DNA of 64,000 nt from Mesodorylaimus sp. YZB2_4 (lineage: Eukaryota; Nematoda; Enoplea; Dorylaimida; Dorylaimidae): positions 1 through 64,000 of the forward strand of contig JASANH010000193.1 of NCBI GenBank assembly GCA_030248295.1, read 5' to 3'. The notes under the pieces were generated by a model, which saw only the letters and a list, made by a program, of their open reading frames with translations, did not search any database and was not told the DNA's origin. How positions within the stretch are numbered: the stretch's first letter is position 1; every line of letters starts with the position of its first letter. The translations under genes and the position numbers were made by a program. Positions 60,217-64,000 of this stretch are shown here, piece after piece.

Positions 60217-63200
60217 ATGGCGAAAGGAAGTCATTCCCGTGGCAAAGTCGAACGCAAGAGGTGGCGCAAAGCTGCTCGAAAGTCGAAATCCGAAGCCAAG
60301 CGCATGCTGAAAAGGCTGAACCAAGAACCGGACCTGTCGAAGAGGCCGAAGAACAAGCGGAAACGCGTGCCCAAACCGGAGCCGAAGTTAAAATTGACGG
60401 CGACGAAAATGCTGATCTCGTTCGTCCTGCTGCTGGCGTTCGTGAATGGGAGCAAGGGTCAGACTCCGGGTAAGAGTGACGTTCGATTTCATAGGACCTA
60501 GCGATTAATTTAGGCGGATGAATATTTTAGTGAGCTAGGTTCCGGGAGTTTAGAGACCTAACGTTTGTAAATTATGACAGCGAGGCATTTATTATAAAGC
60601 ACTGTTCTAAATTTCGCGTCTTAGGTCCTCCGACTGTCAAGCGCATTGCATTCCTCGATGAACGTGGAGACGAAATGTCGTTGGCTTTCGAGGGCGGAAG
60701 GATGCAAGCCACCATCTCTGGAACCCCTGGTGAAACCGTCCTTCTCATCGATCCGAACGGCAAGGAAGTGGACAAGGCTGTGATCGGCAGCAACGGCGAG
60801 GCAATCTTGACTCTCAAGCTGAACGCAGAGACTCCATTCGGCGGGTACAAACTCAAATTCGGCGACAAAACATACAAAGTCGTCGACCTGCACTACATGC
60901 TGTGTAAGCTAAACTTTTTTCGAAATTGGAAATTGTTAGGAGGAATCTTGGCTTGGTTTCAGGTGGAAGGGGCGCGGGCATGTCGTGCAGCGGTGACTCG
61001 TTCTGCACGATCACGAAGGACGGGCGAAAGTGTCAGCCCATCAAAAGGGCTTGGTGTACACAACACAAAACTGGCTCGGAAATCTTCAGCTGCGGTGGTG
61101 ATTATTCCTCACTCTGCGATGCTCTTGCCAGCGGCGCCTACAACCAGACAACCGCTGAACAAAATCAAGCCTGCGGAGGTGCACTGGGTTCAAAAATTTT
61201 GATTTTTCTTTTTTACACTTGGAAATATTTTTCAGGAGCTTTCCCGAGGATCGAGTACATGATCGAAAAGATCAAGAATCTGTACAACTCGCTGCTCCGC
61301 ATCTTCTCCACCGAGAAAGAAATCAACGTCATCTGCCCCACTGGCTCCGATGTAAGAGGTGGAACGGCTGAGTGCCGTATTCTCGACTCGGACGGAAACG
61401 TTGTTCACACCTTCCCCCCTGGGGAATGCGTGAACCTCATCTTGAATCTGCCTGAATTCCTCTTCATGTCCACGGCCTCCTTCAAGATCGTCTGCTTCAT
61501 CAAGTCGAAGAACGGCCTCGTCGAAGCCTACGTCAAAAACATCCTGGTCTTCATCAGTAAGATGTCTTTCTCGTGGTAGAAGCCATTCCTTGGCACGGCC
61601 TCTTTCAGCGGGCAAAGTGAAATGCGACGCCCCCTCGGGACCAACAGTCAATCCACTGATCAAGTGCTTCCTGGATCCAGCGCAAGGCCCAGGTTTCTCG
61701 ACCACGTTCGAGGTCACGTCTCCGAGCGGCAAGAAGGTTGAGGTAATCGTTCCTGCTTGATTTTTCAATACTTATTGCCCGAGAGCTTTGATTCTAGGTC
61801 AACAGCGATGGGACCTGGACGGCGACCGAAAGTGGCGAGTACAAGGTCCACTGCCGTACCTGCTACTACCATGCCCTCAGCGACCTGATGTGCACAGAGT
61901 TCGTCGAAGTGCTCAACCTGCAAGTGCTCATGCGTAAGTGCCTGTGGATATGAGGTCCGATCAGGCAACTAACTGCTTCCCTTTTTTCTTACAGCCACGA
62001 CTACGCCCCCTGGTAAATTTGTATTCTCTTTTTCCGAAGGACCTTAAAAACTGCTATACTTTTTTAGGTGACACGATCTTGGGACTGAGTGAGTGACGGA
62101 GGGGATGAGTGAGTGTGGTGAACTGCAATTCTAAAGATGTTTCAGGCTCCGATGTGTTCGCCATCATCTTCGCTGCCGTGGGAATCCTGTGCTTGATCTT
62201 CATCATCGCCCTGGCCGCCGTGTGCCTGTCGTACCGCCGTGCTAAGAAACGCACTGAAAGTGAGTTTTTCCTTCCATGAAGCATTCGTTGGCGTTTATGC
62301 GCTGCCAGGTGTTTCAAGGTAGCTTTTGTTTTTTAGAGGCTCAAAAAGAAATGCGGCAAACGCTTGACGGCCTGATCAAGCTGATGGAAGAAAAGGAAAA
62401 GCTGATCAACGAACAAGGCCAGCAGCTGAAGGCGAAGGTGCCAGAAGGGGACCCGAAGATGATCGAAACCGCCACTGGCTCGGGGGGCTTGGACTGGAAG
62501 CAACTGAACGAGCTGGTCATGAAGCTCCTGAAAGTCTCTCGCTCCGCTGACGAAAACTTGTGCAAGGCGTACCTCGACAAGCTCTACAAGACGATGGACC
62601 AGGACGAAGAGGCAATGATCCAAAATGGCAAGGCAGTGGCGATGACCAATGTGCGCTACACGAGGGGTGGCGTCGAGTTCATCCTCATCGAGACTCGAGT
62701 CGAGCTCGAGGATGTGCCAGAGGAGTTCAGGCGGTGCCTGCACATGAGCCGCACGGGCGATTTCTACGGCCGTCCAATGTACCTCAGCCAAGCTCCGCTG
62801 CCGCATCAGTTCTTCTATCAGTGGATGGCCTACTGGCAGAAAAAGGTAGCTGCATATCGTTATGATCTTTCAGAGCCCGTTCCTAATCTTCGGTTGCTTT
62901 CAGGTGGGAACGATCGTGGCCGTCGGCATGCTCAAGGAAGGCTTGAGGACCAAAATCGACACCTACTGGCCCATGAAGCAAAACAGGGTCTTGACGATCA
63001 AAGAGCCGGAAGGTCCACGCTGGTTCGAGGTGACAGCGATGTCGGTGCTGCGTGATCAAAAGGGGTGCGACACGTACCTGTTCAGCGTGAAGCTGTTCGT
63101 GGGAAAAGACAAGCAGATCGGTGACGTGTACGAAGTACGCTAAAAAATTTGTTGTTATCTCCCTGTTTTATTAGCACGCGTGTCGTTTCAGCCGAACCTG

Positions 63201-63903
63201 GTGCACTTGAAGAACTGGCCCGATCACACTGTGCCAGACAACCCGATGGACGTCTTCAACGGCATCATGCACCTGCTGGATCAGCAGAAGAAGCAGGCTG
63301 AACGCGGCATGGCCGCCATGGCCTTCCACTGCTCGGCTGGAATGCAGCGCTCGGTGTCGGCCATGACCACCTTCATCAGCATCCAAGCCTACTTGGCCAC
63401 TGGAAAGACCAACCCGACCGGCTTCCTGGTACGCATCAGGGGATGCCGCTTCGGAGCCATGTCGATTCGGGTCTTGGGCAGCTCGGTGCAGATCGTGACC
63501 CAGATCCACACCATGGTGACGCTGGTGAAGGCCATCGTCGACTGGATCAACCAGGCCAGGGGTGAGTTCATAATCAGGTATCAGGTGGCACCGAATCGAC
63601 GCTGACATGGTTGCAGGTGGAGCCGTGAAGCACGACGAAGCCCGTGCCAAGAAGCTGTTCGACAAGAAAGCTGCCGGAAGCATGCTGGTCTTCCGCGATG
63701 CCGGGGACGCCGCCAATCAGTCGGTGATGAACCCGTCGATGATGAATCCATCGGTTATGGAGAGCGCCGCCTCGCAGAAAACTCGCCAAAGCTTGCTGAA
63801 GAAAACGGGAACGACGACGACTGTGGTCGACGAGACCAAGACTGGACGTCGCACCGCCTCCCCACGTGGCAGGCCGCGCGTGTCTGACAGCAACATGATC
63901 TGA
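60217..63903 (+). CDS. Receptor-type protein tyrosine phosphatase-like protein (copy B, intact)
   Basis: Thirteen exons (60217-60469, 60625-60903, 60963-61178, 61236-61556, 61609-61742, 61798-61933, 61995-62012, 62068-62088, 62146-62259, 62337-62845, 62904-63134, 63192-63561, 63617-63903) give 962 residues. A Lys/Arg-rich leader (about 64 residues) precedes MLISFVLLLAFVNGSKGQ, a good signal peptide, so the ATG at 60,409 may be the true start. The ectodomain has a beta-sandwich-like exon, a Cys-rich exon (CTITKDGRKC...CTQHK...CGG) and further domains, then a helix (FAIIFAAVGILCLIFIIALAAV). The cytoplasmic part has a coiled-coil-like stretch and one PTP domain: YLSQAPLPHQFFYQWMAYWQ, NWPDHTVPD (general-acid Asp) and HCSAGMQRS (CX5R). 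The KNRY loop and Q-loop glutamine are not recognisable, so activity or substrate range may be altered. The C-terminal tail is basic and Met/Ser-rich. Confidence 0.88.
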
Positions 63904-64000
63904 TCGAACCTGAGTGATCTCGTGTTGTTTGTGTGTGTTCTCGCTCGCTGGCTGACCTGTGTCCGTCTCTACTGACCTGTGCTCTGTATGTGTCCTGTTC
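63904..64000 (+). other. 3' UTR of PTP copy B
   Basis: T/G-rich sequence after the stop with repeated CTGACCTGTGT-type units (about 63,953-63,985). The polyadenylation site lies beyond the window. Confidence 0.4.

Larger units (their letters stand above)
59945..64000. repeat. Right arm of the large inverted duplication
   Basis: Reverse complement of 6.78-15.9 kb without the two transposons. Homology begins upstream of the PTP start (AATCAGAAGCTGCCTGCC here, GGCAGGCAGCTTCTGATT at about 15,825-15,842) and continues past the stop at 63,903 into the 3' flank, where similarity fades near 63,960. Confidence 0.85.

Overview
The window is animal nuclear DNA, most likely from a nematode. Genes are split by many short introns (about 50-100 bp, mostly GT...TTTCAG/TTTTAG). 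One gene (17.5-19.1 kb) has the N-terminal domain of nematode cuticle collagens, a divergent casein-kinase-1-like gene fits the expanded nematode CK1 family, and tRNA-derived SINEs and DNA transposons lie between and inside genes. Base composition is moderate and there is no bacterial operon structure. The species cannot be named from sequence alone.

Layout. 0-4 kb: a broken PWWP-domain gene, a decayed copy of an unrecognised domain, and an intact two-exon gene for a secreted protein carrying the same domain. 5.0-6.2 kb (-): a CK1-like pseudokinase. 6.8-15.6 kb (-): an inactivated copy (copy A) of a receptor-type protein tyrosine phosphatase (PTP). Its first exon is cut into three pieces by a 3.46-kb Kolobok-like element and a 1.61-kb element with G/C-block subterminal repeats. 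17.5-19.1 kb (+): a cuticle collagen ending in a long polyproline tail. 20.8-26.4 kb: a one-pass membrane protein, an intronless class A GPCR (-) and a second one-pass membrane protein. 26.7-37.6 kb (-): a DOCK1/CED-5-like Rac activator, divergent from a DCAF10-like WD40 gene (38.0-40.7 kb, +). 40.7-52.1 kb: repeat-rich DNA holding a calmodulin-like gene with a long N-terminal extension and an intronless histone H4 gene. 52.1-55.3 kb (-): choline/ethanolamine kinase with a possible nested gene in its largest intron. 56.3-59.2 kb (+): a Neuralized-type E3 ligase with two NHR domains and a RING. 60.2-63.9 kb (+): the intact copy (copy B) of the PTP gene.

The most striking structure is the pair of inverted PTP arms, roughly 6.78-15.9 kb and 59.95-64.0 kb, which enclose about 44 kb of unrelated genes. 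Because copy B is uninterrupted, it gives exact insertion points and target-site duplications for both transposons in copy A. Arm divergence is uneven: cytoplasmic exons are nearly identical while ectodomain exons differ a lot, which suggests gene conversion or selection.

The genes are independent transcription units and do not form a pathway. DOCK/CED-5 (Rac activation), Neuralized (Notch-ligand ubiquitination), the PTP and the GPCR are signalling genes; DCAF10 is a CUL4 substrate receptor; choline kinase starts phosphatidylcholine synthesis. Exon coordinates come from reading splice sites and frame continuity by eye, without transcript evidence.
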